A stretch of 64,000 nucleotides of DNA from Propionivibrio dicarboxylicus (GCF_900099695.1 NZ_FNCY01000001.1:186001-250000); one strand, 5' to 3'; counted from the first letter of the stretch, positions 1 through 9,138 are shown. Made by a program: numbers and translations. Notes: generated by a model not told the origin, from the letters alone.

Positions 1-2
1 AA

Positions 3-1478
3 ATGAGCTTGCTCAACCGCGAAGAAGCCGAAGCCCTCATCCAGGAGGTGCTCGAGGTTTATCCCGAAAAGGCCAAGAAGGACCGGGCCAAACACCTGAT
101 GGTCAATGACAAGGCCATTACGCAGTCGAAGAAGTGCATCACCTCCAACCGCAAGTCGGTGCCGGGCGTGATGACGCAGCGCGGCTGCGCCTACGCCGGC
201 GCACGCGGCGTGGTGTGGGGACCGTTCAAGGACATCATCGCCATCTCGCACGGCCCGATCGGCTGCGGCCAGTATTCGCGCGGCGGCCGCCGCAATTATT
301 TCGCCGGCACCTCGGGCATCGATTCGTTCTGCGACGTGATGTTCTCGTCGGACTTCCAGGAGAAGGACGTCGTCTTCGGCGGCGACAAGAAACTCGCCAA
401 GCTGATCGACGAGGTCGAAGGGCTGTTCCCGCTCTCCAAGGCGCTTTCCGTGCAATCCGAATGTCCGATCGGCCTGATCGGCGACGACATCGAAGCCGTC
501 TCAAAGAAGAAGGCGGCCGAGATCGGCAAGACCATCGTCCCGGTCCGCTGCGAAGGTTTCCGCGGCGTCTCGCAATCGCTCGGCCACCACATCTCCAACG
601 ACGCGATCCGCGACTGGATCATCTCCAATCGCGACGGCAAGCTCGAACCGGGCGGCCCCTATGACGTCGCGATTCTCGGCGACTACAACATCGGCGGCGA
701 TGCCTGGGCGTCGCGCATCCTGCTCGAAGAAATGGGACTCAACGTCGTCGCGCAGTGGTCCGGCGACGGCACCATCGCCGAGATCGAAAACACGCCGAAG
801 GTCAAGCTCAACCTGCTGCACTGCTACCGTTCGATGAACTACATCGCGCGGCACATGGAAGAGAAGTACGGGATTCCCTGGCTCGAATACAACTTCTTCG
901 GTCCGTCGAAGATTGCCGCGAGCCTGCGCGAGATCGCCTCGCACTTCGACGACACGATCAAGGAAGGCGCCGAGCGCGTGATCGCCAAGTACAAGCCGGC
1001 GATGGACGCGATCATCGCCAAGTTCCGCCCGCGTCTCGAAGGCAAGAAAGTCATGCTCTATGTCGGCGGCCTGCGTCCGCGCCACACGGTCGGCGCCTAC
1101 GAAGATCTCGGCATGGAAGTCATCGGCGCCGGCTACGAGTTCGCGCACAACGACGATTATGACCGCACGATGCACGACCTCAAGGACACGACGCTGATCT
1201 ACGACGATGCGACCGGTTACGAGCTTGAAGAGTTCGTACGCCAGTTGAAGCCCGATCTGGTCGGCTCCGGCATCAAGGAGAAATACACCTTCCACAAGAT
1301 GGGCGTGCCCTTCCGCCAGTTGCACTCATGGGACTACTCCGGCCCGTACCACGGCTTCGACGGCTTCGCTGTCTTCGCCCGCGACATGGACATGGCGGTG
1401 AACAACCCGTGCTGGACCCTGTTCAAGGCGCCCTGGCAGAAGCCGGCCGAAAGTACGGCGGAAGCAGAAGCCGCGTAA
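3..1478 (+). CDS. nifD: Nitrogenase MoFe protein alpha chain NifD
   Basis: This is the alpha subunit of dinitrogenase, which with NifK holds the P-cluster and FeMo-cofactor and reduces N2 in the cytoplasm. The protein has 491 residues, a normal family length. P-cluster cysteines are at 62, 88 and 154, and Val70, Gln191 and the His195-His196 pair sit at their Azotobacter positions. The cofactor ligands are Cys274 (in [10 protein letters not shown]) and His441 (in [10 protein letters not shown]), each one residue below Azotobacter numbering. The ATG is the third base of the window, so its ribosome binding site and the expected nifH lie outside. It is the first gene here of a + strand nif operon. 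All key residues are present, so it should be active. Confidence 0.98.
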   Translation: MSLLNREEAEALIQEVLEVYPEKAKKDRAKHLMVNDKAITQSKKCITSNRKSVPGVMTQRGCAYAGARGVVWGPFKDIIAISHGPIGCGQYSRGGRRNYFAGTSGIDSFCDVMFSSDFQEKDVVFGGDKKLAKLIDEVEGLFPLSKALSVQSECPIGLIGDDIEAVSKKKAAEIGKTIVPVRCEGFRGVSQSLGHHISNDAIRDWIISNRDGKLEPGGPYDVAILGDYNIGGDAWASRILLEEMGLNVVAQWSGDGTIAEIENTPKVKLNLLHCYRSMNYIARHMEEKYGIPWLEYNFFGPSKIAASLREIASHFDDTIKEGAERVIAKYKPAMDAIIAKFRPRLEGKKVMLYVGGLRPRHTVGAYEDLGMEVIGAGYEFAHNDDYDRTMHDLKDTTLIYDDATGYELEEFVRQLKPDLVGSGIKEKYTFHKMGVPFRQLHSWDYSGPYHGFDGFAVFARDMDMAVNNPCWTLFKAPWQKPAESTAEAEAA

Positions 1479-1500
1479 GGACAACCCCACGGCATGCGCA

Positions 1501-1556
1501 GCGGGCACGACGAAATGCGAAGGCAAGACCATGTCATGGTTGCTCGCCGTGCCCGC
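1501..1556 (+). other. Intercistronic hairpin between nifD and nifK
   Basis: The 9-base arms GCGGGCACG (1501-1509) and CGTGCCCGC (1548-1556) are perfect inverted repeats. They enclose a smaller inverted repeat, ACCATG-T-CATGGT. No T-run follows, so it is more likely an mRNA-stabilising or processing hairpin than a terminator. It sits in the roughly 165-base gap between nifD and nifK. The function is inferred from position. Confidence 0.5.
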
Positions 1557-1643
1557 CGCGTCGCCGGAGTGAAAAGTCGTTGATCGAATTCCCTCAACTT
1601 CTGTTCGCGTCCACGGATGAGTGGCCGGACAAAGGAGATGCAA

Positions 1644-3209
1644 ATGCAAGTCGCTGACAAAATCAAACCCTGTTTTCCGCTCTTCGCCGAGCCGGAGTAT
1701 CAGAACATCTTCGAGAGCAAGCGCGCTTACGAAGAGCGCCATCCGAAGGAAAAGGTACAGGAAGTGTTCGAGTGGACGACCACTCAGGAGTACCAGGATC
1801 TCAACTTCAAGCGCGAAGCGCTGACGGTCAATGCGGCCAAGGCCTGCCAGCCGCTCGGCGCGGCGCTGTGCGGCCTCGGCTTCGAGAAGACGATGGTCTA
1901 CATCCACGGTTCGCAAGGCTGCGTGGCGTACTTCCGCACCTACTTCAACCGGCACTTCAAGGAACCGATCGCCTTCATCGCCGATTCGATGACCGAAGAC
2001 GCGGCGGTGTTCGGCGGCCAGAAGAACGTGCATGAAGGCCTGCAGAACGCGACCAAGCTATATGACGCCAAGATGATCGCGGTGTGCACCACCTGCATCG
2101 CCGAAGTCATCGGCGACGACCTCGGCGCCTTCATCGGCAACGCGCGCAAGGAGGGCTATGTCGACAAGGACTTCCCGATCCCCTACGCCAACACGCCGTC
2201 CTTCGTCGGCTCGCACATCACCGGCTGGGATAACATGTTTGAAGGCGTCGCCAAGTACTTCACCCTCAAGGAAATGGAAGGCAAGGCGCCGGGCAGCAAC
2301 GGCAAGATCAACATCGTGCCGGGCTTCGAGACTTACCTCGGCAACTACCGCGTGATCAAGCGCTACATGACCGAGATGGGCGTCGATTACAGCTATCTCT
2401 GCGATCCTGAAGAAGTCCTCGACACGCCGGCAACCGGCGAATACGCAATGTACGCCGGCGGCACGACGATCGATGAGGTCAAGGACGCGCCGAACGCGAT
2501 CACCACCTTCCTGCTGCAATCGACGACGCTGGAAAAGTCGAAGAAATATATCGAGAACACCTGGAACCACGAAGTCCCAAAGCTCAGTATCCCGATGGGC
2601 GTCGAATGGACCGATGCGTTCCTGATGAAGGTCTCGGAAGTCACCGGCAAGGCAGTTCCGGCGTCGATCACCAAGGAGCGCGGTCGCCTCATCGATATGA
2701 TGACCGACTCGCACCAGTGGCTGCACGGCAAGAAGATGGCGGTATTCGGCGACCCGGATTTCGTCATGGGCCTCGTCAAGTTCATGCTCGAACTCGGCAT
2801 CGAGCCGACGCACATCGTCTGCAACAACAGCAACAAGCGTTGGGAAAAGGCGATGAAGAAAGTGCTCGAGGAATCGCCCTACGGCATTCACGCCAAGCTC
2901 TATCCGGGATGCGACCTGTGGCACCTGCGCAGCCTCTGCTTCACCGACAAGCCGGATTTCGTCATCGGCAGCAGCCTCGGCAAGTTCATCCAGCGCGACA
3001 CGTTGCACAAGGGACCGGAGTTCGAAGTGCCGCTGATCCGCATGGGCTTCCCGATCTTCGACCGGCATCACCTGCACCGCATGACGACGCTCGGCTATGA
3101 AGGCGGCATGTACATCCTGACGACGCTGACCAACGCTGTGCTGGAACGTCTCGACGAGCAGACCAAGCTGCTTGGCAAAACGGACTACAACTTCGACCTG
3201 GTGCGCTAG
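1644..3209 (+). CDS. nifK: Nitrogenase MoFe protein beta chain NifK
   Basis: This is the beta subunit of the MoFe protein, partner of NifD in the alpha2beta2 dinitrogenase. P-cluster cysteines are visible at 68, 93 and 151 (the second Cys of CTTC), in the contexts AAKACQPLGA, SQGCVAY and TTCIAEVIGDDL. The start at 1644 is chosen because AAAGGAG lies five bases upstream. An in-frame ATG at 1617 would place that Shine-Dalgarno inside the gene. The resulting 521 residues match the family. It follows nifD after a hairpin-containing gap and precedes nifT. Confidence 0.97.
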   Translation: MQVADKIKPCFPLFAEPEYQNIFESKRAYEERHPKEKVQEVFEWTTTQEYQDLNFKREALTVNAAKACQPLGAALCGLGFEKTMVYIHGSQGCVAYFRTYFNRHFKEPIAFIADSMTEDAAVFGGQKNVHEGLQNATKLYDAKMIAVCTTCIAEVIGDDLGAFIGNARKEGYVDKDFPIPYANTPSFVGSHITGWDNMFEGVAKYFTLKEMEGKAPGSNGKINIVPGFETYLGNYRVIKRYMTEMGVDYSYLCDPEEVLDTPATGEYAMYAGGTTIDEVKDAPNAITTFLLQSTTLEKSKKYIENTWNHEVPKLSIPMGVEWTDAFLMKVSEVTGKAVPASITKERGRLIDMMTDSHQWLHGKKMAVFGDPDFVMGLVKFMLELGIEPTHIVCNNSNKRWEKAMKKVLEESPYGIHAKLYPGCDLWHLRSLCFTDKPDFVIGSSLGKFIQRDTLHKGPEFEVPLIRMGFPIFDRHHLHRMTTLGYEGGMYILTTLTNAVLERLDEQTKLLGKTDYNFDLVR

Positions 3210-3236
3210 TGACCTCGGAACGAAGCGCCGATACGT

Positions 3237-3266
3237 CCGTCATTGCGGCCTGCGCCGCAATGACGG
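3237..3266 (+). repeat. Palindromic repeat, copy 1 (nifK-nifT gap)
   Basis: A perfect 13-base inverted repeat, CCGTCATTGCGGC and GCCGCAATGACGG, surrounds the loop CTGC. The same 13-base arms with a different loop recur at 3748-3777. Sequence shared in the stem but not the loop suggests a REP-like mobile palindrome or a selected RNA structure. No T-run follows, so it is not a simple terminator. Confidence 0.85.
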
Positions 3267-3293
3267 CGTCTTGCCAGCGAAAGGAAAAATGAC

Positions 3294-3515
3294 ATGGCCA
3301 ACATCATGATCCGCAAGGGCGACCGCGGCTACGTGTTCTACATGCCCAAGCGAGACATCGAGGACTCGATCGTCTCGATGGAGTTCGATTCACCGGAGAA
3401 GTGGGGCGGCGAAATCAAGCTCGGCAACGGCGGCATTTACTACATCGAGCCGCAGACGGCGCCGGCGCGCCTGCCGTATTCGCTGCGCGCCAGGCGCATC
3501 GACGGCGTCGAGTGA
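3294..3515 (+). CDS. nifT: NifT/FixU family protein
   Basis: This 73-residue protein belongs to the NifT/FixU family, usually encoded just after nifK. Its biochemical role is unresolved and it is generally dispensable for fixation. The family is recognised by the start MANIMIRKG, the segment EKWGGEIKLGNGG and the ending LPYSLRARRIDGVE. AAAGGAAAAA lies a few bases upstream of the ATG. The gene is framed by the two copies of the 13-base palindrome, together with the ferredoxin gene that follows it. Confidence 0.93.
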   Translation: MANIMIRKGDRGYVFYMPKRDIEDSIVSMEFDSPEKWGGEIKLGNGGIYYIEPQTAPARLPYSLRARRIDGVE

Positions 3516-3541
3516 ATCGTTGAACTGAAAGGAGAAACATC

Positions 3542-3739
3542 ATGGCAATGAAGATTACGCAATCCGAATGCACCTCCTGCGGCGACTGCGTGCCGGTCTG
3601 CCCGACCAAGTCGATCGTCGAGAAGGGCGGCATTTTCAAGATCAACAAGGACAGCTGCACCGAGTGCGACGACGAGGCCGATTCGCCGAAGTGCCAGGAC
3701 ACCTGTCCGGGTGGCGACACCTGCATCGTCTACGCCTGA
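3542..3739 (+). CDS. nif-linked 2[4Fe-4S] ferredoxin
   Basis: This is a small 65-residue electron carrier. Cysteines at 10, 13, 16 and 20 form CxxCxxCxxxCP. Those at 39, 42, 51 and 55 form CxxC-x8-CxxxCP, the longer second motif typical of FdxN and Allochromatium-type ferredoxins. A ninth cysteine is at 61. AAAGGAG lies seven bases before the ATG. Its place between nifT and nifY suggests electron supply to nitrogenase or to cofactor assembly, but which one cannot be told from sequence. It is probably the FdxN-type ferredoxin of this operon. Confidence 0.92.
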   Translation: MAMKITQSECTSCGDCVPVCPTKSIVEKGGIFKINKDSCTECDDEADSPKCQDTCPGGDTCIVYA

Positions 3740-3747
3740 CCTCAAGA

Positions 3748-3777
3748 CCGTCATTGCGGCGAATGCCGCAATGACGG
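3748..3777 (+). repeat. Palindromic repeat, copy 2 (ferredoxin-nifY gap)
   Basis: The 13-base arms are identical to those at 3237-3266 (CCGTCATTGCGGC and GCCGCAATGACGG), here around the loop GAAT. It lies just after the ferredoxin stop and 21 bases before the nifY start. In the operon mRNA it would fold into a very stable hairpin and could separate the transcript into differently stable parts. Confidence 0.85.
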
Positions 3778-3798
3778 GCGATCCGTTGGAGAAGTGTC

Positions 3799-4512
3799 AT
3801 GACCGCACAAATCACCCGCGAGGCCGCACTGCGCCTCGGCATGGCCGCCAGGGAACTCGACGGCCTCAGCGCCGCGGCGTTCGCCCAGGCCGTTGGCGAT
3901 CGTCTCGGACTGCCGCTGACGGAGACGCGACTGGCGGCGATCACCGTGACCGATCTGCGCGAAATTCTCGCCGGCAACCATGCCGAGAAAGACTGCGCGG
4001 TCGGCGTCGAACCGGAAAAGCTCAAGCAGGTCGCGCGACTGCTGTGGGGCGAGGACCTGGCCTTCAGCGAATTGCCGCCGCTCGACAGCCACAGCGACGG
4101 CGACATGCCGGGTTCGATCCGCGCTGCCTGCGCTTCGAATACCGGCGAGGTACTCGACGGACATTTCGGCTCCTGCGAACGCTTTCTCATTTATCAACTC
4201 TCGCCTGCCGAATCGCGCCTGATCGCCATCCGCCCGACCCTCGAAGCCGACCACGCCGAAGACCGCAACGCGGCACGCGCTGCGCTGATCGCCGACTGCG
4301 ACGTCGTCTTCGTCCAGTCGATCGGCGGACCGGCGGCGGCCAAGGTGGTACGGGCCAGCGTGCATCCGGTCAAAATCCCCCGGCCGGAATCGGCGCGCGC
4401 CGTCGTCGCCCGTCTGCAGAATTCGCTGCGCCATCCGCCGCCCTGGCTGGCGCGGGTGATGGGGGTGCCGGCGCAGTCGCTGGAGAAGTTCGCGACGACG
4501 GACAACGCATGA
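3799..4512 (+). CDS. nifY: NifY/NafY-like FeMo-cofactor chaperone
   Basis: This 237-residue protein belongs to the dinitrogenase iron-molybdenum cofactor biosynthesis family (NifX/NifY/NafY). The C-terminal half, from about residue 105, carries the cofactor-binding core with the signature DGHFGSCERFLIYQL and ends in the PESARAVVARLQ segment typical of NifX/NifY. The N-terminal hundred residues are helical and absent from the shorter NifX, so NifY or NafY fits better. Such proteins hold FeMo-co or apo-dinitrogenase during maturation. It follows nifHDKT-ferredoxin as in several diazotrophic betaproteobacteria. Confidence 0.85.
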   Translation: MTAQITREAALRLGMAARELDGLSAAAFAQAVGDRLGLPLTETRLAAITVTDLREILAGNHAEKDCAVGVEPEKLKQVARLLWGEDLAFSELPPLDSHSDGDMPGSIRAACASNTGEVLDGHFGSCERFLIYQLSPAESRLIAIRPTLEADHAEDRNAARAALIADCDVVFVQSIGGPAAAKVVRASVHPVKIPRPESARAVVARLQNSLRHPPPWLARVMGVPAQSLEKFATTDNA

Positions 4513-4529
4513 CGATTCAGGATTGAACG

Positions 4530-5498
4530 ATGACACCTATCATGTCCAAGCAAACCCTCGATTTCGACGCTGCCGCGCGCAGTCTGTGTGTCGGCTTGCC
4601 CGTCTCTATCGGTGCATCCGGTCTGGCGCGCGAGTTGTCGGCAATTGCGCCGGATCGCGCCTTCCGCGATGTGCTGACGCGCGGCGGCTGGTTTCGGCTC
4701 GGTGGGGTTATCGACGCCACCGGCCGGCATATCGCCGACGATCTGACCCGTTGGGGCGAGTCCGAGTTGGCGAAGCACGAGGACGACCTGCGCGCCCTCT
4801 ATGACGCCTGTGCCGGCAGCGGTTTGCGTGCGACCCGCTTGCTCGGGCGGACACATTACCTGGTAGCGGTCACCGGCACTCAGGCGGCGGATTTCGTTCA
4901 GGTCGAAATCGAGGAACTGCAGGAAACGGTCAGCCATGTGCTATTCGAGGGGCATGTGCCCGGCAGCCTCGAGGAACTCTTCGAAGCGCCGGAAGCCGGA
5001 GCAGCGACGAATGAACCGGTTTCCGTGCCGTTCTATGCGCTGCGCCGCATCACCAATGTGTCGGAACTGCTCAAGCGCATCGCCGCGGAGAAACCCGAAC
5101 CGCAGACGGTTCATCGCTTCTTCGATGCCTGGCAGGCGAGCAGTGCCGGTCAAACCACGCATTTCAGCAATCATTGGGTCCTCGCCGTACGCGAGTACCT
5201 TGACCGCTATCGCCAGTCCATCCAGCAAGCGACGCCCGTCGCCGCCCTGAACGGCCCATCGCCGAAATTTCTCAGTGCCTACGGGGCGAAAGGCCTGGCA
5301 TTGGCCGAGGCATTGCAGCAGTTCGACCGACAGGCCGGCTATCCGATGGCCTGGTTCTTCCACATGCTGACCACAAAGAGCGTGCCGCAAGCCGTCGCCT
5401 ACGCCGTCATCGACGATGTGCAGGACGGCTTCGCCTATTTGCCGGAACGCGACGTAAAGGTGCTCCGGAACTGGCTGCACCGGCCGTTCGGTTTCTGA
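4530..5498 (+). CDS. nif-linked conserved hypothetical protein
   Basis: I do not recognise the family of this 322-residue protein. It has no signal peptide, no membrane segment and no cysteine cluster, and looks soluble and mixed alpha/beta. It starts 17 bases after the nifY stop with AGGA upstream of the ATG. A second ATG four codons in has no ribosome site. The C-terminal half holds aromatic-rich stretches such as AGYPMAWFFHML. As the last gene of the operon it is probably co-transcribed with nifDKT and nifY, so a role in nitrogenase maturation or protection is possible but unproven. Confidence 0.8.
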   Translation: MTPIMSKQTLDFDAAARSLCVGLPVSIGASGLARELSAIAPDRAFRDVLTRGGWFRLGGVIDATGRHIADDLTRWGESELAKHEDDLRALYDACAGSGLRATRLLGRTHYLVAVTGTQAADFVQVEIEELQETVSHVLFEGHVPGSLEELFEAPEAGAATNEPVSVPFYALRRITNVSELLKRIAAEKPEPQTVHRFFDAWQASSAGQTTHFSNHWVLAVREYLDRYRQSIQQATPVAALNGPSPKFLSAYGAKGLALAEALQQFDRQAGYPMAWFFHMLTTKSVPQAVAYAVIDDVQDGFAYLPERDVKVLRNWLHRPFGF

Positions 5499-5689
5499 AT
5501 ACACCGGATTCGGAATCTCGATCGATAGCGATACGGCGACAACGCCGGTCCGATGTGTAATGACCGAAAAACGACACTCACGGACACGCCCTAAACATAC
5601 GCCTGCCGGAAATCTAGCCCGACGGTTTCCGTTTCGATAAACTGTACCCCGCTCCAATATACGTTGTTTATATGTAGTTGATTTTAAGA

Positions 5690-5695
5690 TATAAT
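5690..5695 (+). promoter_or_regulatory. Candidate -10 box upstream of the porin gene
   Basis: A perfect TATAAT is preceded by AT-rich DNA, with only a weak -35 match (TTTATA at 5667-5672, 17-base spacing). It lies in the 442-base gap between the nif operon and the porin. Transcription would begin near 5702, about 35 bases before the terminator-like hairpin at 5737-5761. The rest of the gap shows no gene. Confidence 0.5.
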
Positions 5696-5736
5696 TGCTT
5701 TTTTGCGTTTCTACCCATCAGCATTGGTATTGTCGG

Positions 5737-5761
5737 GGCTCGCAGCAATGCGGGCCTTTTT
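5737..5761 (+). terminator. Terminator-like hairpin in the porin leader
   Basis: GGCTCGCA (5737-5744) pairs with TGCGGGCC (5749-5756) across a GCAA tetraloop, with one G-U pair, followed by TTTTT and more T-rich sequence. It could end a short RNA started at the TATAAT upstream, act as an attenuator for the porin, or terminate the nif operon about 240 bases after its last stop. Confidence 0.55.
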
Positions 5762-5940
5762 CATTTTAGTGGGGGGGTACGACGCGAACTTGGCACCCGA
5801 GTTCGTCGTTCGGCGCGCCCAGCCTCATGATCGATTTTTAGTTGCACCATGTCCGGGAGGGCGGTTGGCTGTCTTGAAACACGAGGCGGCTGATCGCCGT
5901 TTTGTTTTAACCATTACCTTGATATCAGGAATCAAACGTT

Positions 5941-7260
5941 ATGACACACGTCAAAAAAATCGTCGCTGCGCTGTCCGCAGTGGGAATGATTGCCGCTTCG
6001 GCGCCGGTCTTTGCCGGTGAAGTGGAGGAACTGCGCGCGGCCGTGCAAAAGCTGCTCGCTCGCGTCGAACAGCTCGAAGCACAGAAGGCGGCGGCGCCCG
6101 CCCCGGCTGCTGCCCCCGCCGCCGCTGCGCCCGCCCCTGCGGCCGTCGTCGTGACCGCCGGCGATCTGCCCAACTCGATCAAAGTGCCGGGAACCAACAC
6201 CTCCCTGCGCGTCTATGGTTACGTCCAGACCGATGCCACGTATGACATGCGCGGCAAGAACAGCGACACCAAGGACAACGGCGACTGGTCGAGCATGATT
6301 GCCGCCCAACCGCTCAACAAATCGGCCGACGGCCAGCGCAAGGGCCAGCTCTACATGACCGCCCGCACCTCGCGCCTGGGCATCGAAACGAGCACGGCCA
6401 GCGATGTCGGCCCGATCGGCACCAAGATCGAAGCTGACTTCAACGCGCCGAACGACCACGGCGGCGAACTGCTGACGAACTCGCAACTGTTCCGTCTGCG
6501 CCACGCCTACGGCACGGTCGGTCGCTTCCTCGTCGGCCAGACCTGGTCGAACTTCTCCGACATGGATTCCTTCGTCGATTCCGTCGATTACAACGGTGTC
6601 GGCACGCAGACCTTCGTGCGTCAGCCGCAGATCCGCTACACGCAGCCGATCAATGCATCCACGTCCCTGGCGGTTGCCGTGGAAAATCCCCAAAGCTACT
6701 CGGCCGGAACGTCGACGAGCTTCGACCGTACGCCGGACGTCACTGCCCGCTTCACCACCAAGGGCAACTGGGGCCACCTGTCGGCCAGCACGATCTTCCA
6801 GCAATATCGTAACGACCAGCACAGCAAGAGCGCGCTGGGCCTCGGCATCGGCGGCAGCCTGAAGATCAGCGCCAACGACACGATCGTGGCACAGGTCAAG
6901 GGCGGTAACGGCATCGGCCGCTACATGCTCAACTCGCTCGTCCAGAGCGCTTACGAAAATGGCACCGGCATCGATCTGTGGAAGACGGTCGGCGGCCACG
7001 TCGGCCTGACTCATGCATGGGCGCCGACGATCCGTTCGAACCTGATCTATGCCTACACCCGTTTCTCCGGAAACGCCGCGCTGGAAAGCCAGACCGACGT
7101 GAACCAGAAGATCAACGAAGCAATGATCAATACGTTCTGGACCGTTGCCAAGAACACCGAAGTCGGCATCGAGTACGCCTATGGCCAGCGCACCACCTTC
7201 GCCAACGACAAGGGCACGCAGAACCGCATCAACGCGACGTTCCGCTACAACCTGTTCTAA
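5941..7260 (+). CDS. DcaP-like outer-membrane porin
   Basis: This 439-residue protein is probably a trimeric outer-membrane porin for small anionic solutes. A signal peptide ends near APVFAG (residue 26). A short coiled coil follows (VEELRAAVQKLLARVEQLEAQ), then an Ala/Pro-rich linker, then a beta-barrel from about residue 88 that finishes with the classic C-terminal Phe (FRYNLF). The coiled-coil-plus-barrel plan and the start SLRVYGYVQTDATYD match DcaP-family porins. The gene has its own leader and a strong terminator downstream. The substrate cannot be read from sequence. Confidence 0.88.
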   Translation: MTHVKKIVAALSAVGMIAASAPVFAGEVEELRAAVQKLLARVEQLEAQKAAAPAPAAAPAAAAPAPAAVVVTAGDLPNSIKVPGTNTSLRVYGYVQTDATYDMRGKNSDTKDNGDWSSMIAAQPLNKSADGQRKGQLYMTARTSRLGIETSTASDVGPIGTKIEADFNAPNDHGGELLTNSQLFRLRHAYGTVGRFLVGQTWSNFSDMDSFVDSVDYNGVGTQTFVRQPQIRYTQPINASTSLAVAVENPQSYSAGTSTSFDRTPDVTARFTTKGNWGHLSASTIFQQYRNDQHSKSALGLGIGGSLKISANDTIVAQVKGGNGIGRYMLNSLVQSAYENGTGIDLWKTVGGHVGLTHAWAPTIRSNLIYAYTRFSGNAALESQTDVNQKINEAMINTFWTVAKNTEVGIEYAYGQRTTFANDKGTQNRINATFRYNLF

Positions 7261-7286
7261 TCAGCGCGTCAGCTTCACGAACGACA

Positions 7287-7317
7287 ACGGCAGCGGATTT
7301 CCCGCTGCCGTTTTTTT
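7287..7317 (+). terminator. Intrinsic terminator of the porin gene
   Basis: A ten-base stem, ACGGCAGCGG with CCGCTGCCGT, has a five-base loop and is followed by seven T's. It starts 27 bases after the porin stop codon. Confidence 0.9.
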
Positions 7318-7416
7318 CGTCGACCGTCCGGACCTGAACGATCTCGCACTGGGTGCACCGCTCATCTTGCGACGACAGCCCGTCGCCTCACGGCGGCCAT
7401 CCATTCCGGGAAATGC

Positions 7417-9138
7417 TCAGATCAGCACGGCCGGATCGACATTGATGCGCAAACCGCCCCAGTGGCGCCCGCTGACGCTGATGGGCGTACCGATCTCGGT
7501 CAACACCCGACCCGTACCCGCCTGACTGTAGGTTTGCGCGCAGAAAGCTTCCGTATTCTGCGCCGACCGTATGCCGACCGGATCGTTGAAGATGCGTTTA
7601 TGCCGACTGAACGCAACATCGTTCTCCGGGTTGCCGGTCTGGACCGAGAACTTCCGGCAATGCGTCGGCGCATAGCCCTTGATATCGACGGCGATCAATG
7701 ACACCGCGCCGGGAATCGTCGTCAGCATTTCTTCATAGATTGCCTGCAGATCCTTTTCGACCGCCTTGTCATAGGCCGTTTCATACTTGGCCGGCGTAAT
7801 CCCCGGAATCTGCCGATAGTTCTGGTCGAACACGTTGATGCCACGATCGGCGTAGGACTGCAGCAGCGCCTGGACCTGATCGCGATACGCATAACACTGT
7901 CCGAGCACCTGTTCGAATTTCCCGTAGCCGAGCCGGAAGCGGGCGCCTGAGGCGAGGATGCCTTCGGTCGACGCGCTCAAGGCATTCGCCGACACCAGGG
8001 AGGCGCGCATTCGCCCGCCCATGTCGCTGGAGAGCGCGTCGATTTCCTTGGCGCGGTCGAGAATGCCGAGATTGGCCGTCTCGAGTTCATGCGCGGCTTC
8101 GGCCATCGAACACAGGCCCTCCGAGGTCACGTTGAAGTTCTCGACGATACTGCTGAAGCTCGCCGACGCCCGCTGGACCGCCTCACGCGCATGTTGGGTA
8201 TCGTGGCAGACCTGATGCGTCACCTCCATGGTGTCATCGGCCAGCGCCGTCATTTCGTGGGCGCTGGCGGTGATCGTCCCGGCAGCGCTCTTGGCCCGTT
8301 CGGCGAGCTTTCTGACTTCGTCGGCAACCACCGCGAATCCGCGTCCCTGCTCCCCCGCCCGCGCCGCTTCGATCGCAGCGTTCAACGCAAGCAAATTCGT
8401 TTGATCGGAGATTTCCTGGATCAGCTGAATGATCTGGCTGATGTTATGAGCATGCTTCGAAAGCGACTCGACGGTAACGCGAAACGTCTGCTGTCGCTCG
8501 TTAATCGTGTGGATATCCTCGACCAGTTCGTTCAACTCGACTTCCGATTTCTTGGCTGCGGCCAGATGCTCTGCAGCACGCTGATTCAGGGCTTCGACCT
8601 GTTGTGCGACATGGACGACGGTATCGGTCACGGCGGCACACGAACTGGCGATGTCCCGGGACGCCGCTTCCTGCGATTCGGCCGACGTCACCGCAGCGGT
8701 GATATTTTGTTTGAGTTGTACCGATTCCGACGCAATCCGCACCGTTTGGGCGCGAATCATGTCGATCAGGCGCCGCAACGCGGCCATCAGGGTGTTATAG
8801 CAACTCCCGATCCGCGCATAGGCAGAGCCATCGAGCCCTGCCGCATCCCGTGAGAGGTCGCCTTCGCTGGAAGCCGCGCCCTCGAGAACATCGCTGATCA
8901 CGGCAATAGGTTGGCACATCTTGCGCATCAACACATAGACGCTTCCGACCGTACCGACCACGGCGAACACCATCATCATGATCGCCAGCGAGTAAGCGGG
9001 CTGCTCCGTCCCTTGCTGCGAGAGCGAGAAAAATGCCAACGGGAGGGCGGAAAGCAGCGCAACCACGCCTCCTGCATAGAATGACCAACGAAGAGACTGC
9101 GCAAAAAAATCGCGATCATTGGCAATCTGCACTTGCAT
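7417..9138 (-). CDS. Methyl-accepting chemotaxis protein with C-terminal sensor-like domain
   Basis: This 573-residue chemoreceptor has two membrane segments near residues 20-75 with only a short periplasmic loop, then a signalling hairpin centred on [20 protein letters not shown] and [14 protein letters not shown]. Unusually, about 150 residues follow the signalling region (from [14 protein letters not shown] to the end). They look like a cytoplasmic Cache/PAS-like sensor, with [18 protein letters not shown] and [10 protein letters not shown]. The start at 9138 is chosen for the purine run GGGGGGA five bases upstream. An upstream in-frame TTG (9162) has none. Sensing is therefore probably internal rather than periplasmic. 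Confidence 0.9.
   Translation of the reverse strand: MQVQIANDRDFFAQSLRWSFYAGGVVALLSALPLAFFSLSQQGTEQPAYSLAIMMMVFAVVGTVGSVYVLMRKMCQPIAVISDVLEGAASSEGDLSRDAAGLDGSAYARIGSCYNTLMAALRRLIDMIRAQTVRIASESVQLKQNITAAVTSAESQEAASRDIASSCAAVTDTVVHVAQQVEALNQRAAEHLAAAKKSEVELNELVEDIHTINERQQTFRVTVESLSKHAHNISQIIQLIQEISDQTNLLALNAAIEAARAGEQGRGFAVVADEVRKLAERAKSAAGTITASAHEMTALADDTMEVTHQVCHDTQHAREAVQRASASFSSIVENFNVTSEGLCSMAEAAHELETANLGILDRAKEIDALSSDMGGRMRASLVSANALSASTEGILASGARFRLGYGKFEQVLGQCYAYRDQVQALLQSYADRGINVFDQNYRQIPGITPAKYETAYDKAVEKDLQAIYEEMLTTIPGAVSLIAVDIKGYAPTHCRKFSVQTGNPENDVAFSRHKRIFNDPVGIRSAQNTEAFCAQTYSQAGTGRVLTEIGTPISVSGRHWGGLRINVDPAVLI

Noticed and set aside
2058-3077. 339-codon open frame opposite nifK
   Set aside because: Antisense shadow of a strongly conserved gene, with no recognisable protein features.
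5499-5940. NifA or FNR binding sites upstream of the porin
   Set aside because: No TGT-N10-ACA and no full TTGAT-N4-ATCAA could be found. Partial matches such as TTGAT alone are not enough.
5703-6020. 105-codon + strand open frame before and over the porin start
   Set aside because: It starts with TTG, has no ribosome site, and overlaps the porin signal peptide in another frame. Its composition is that of the leader.
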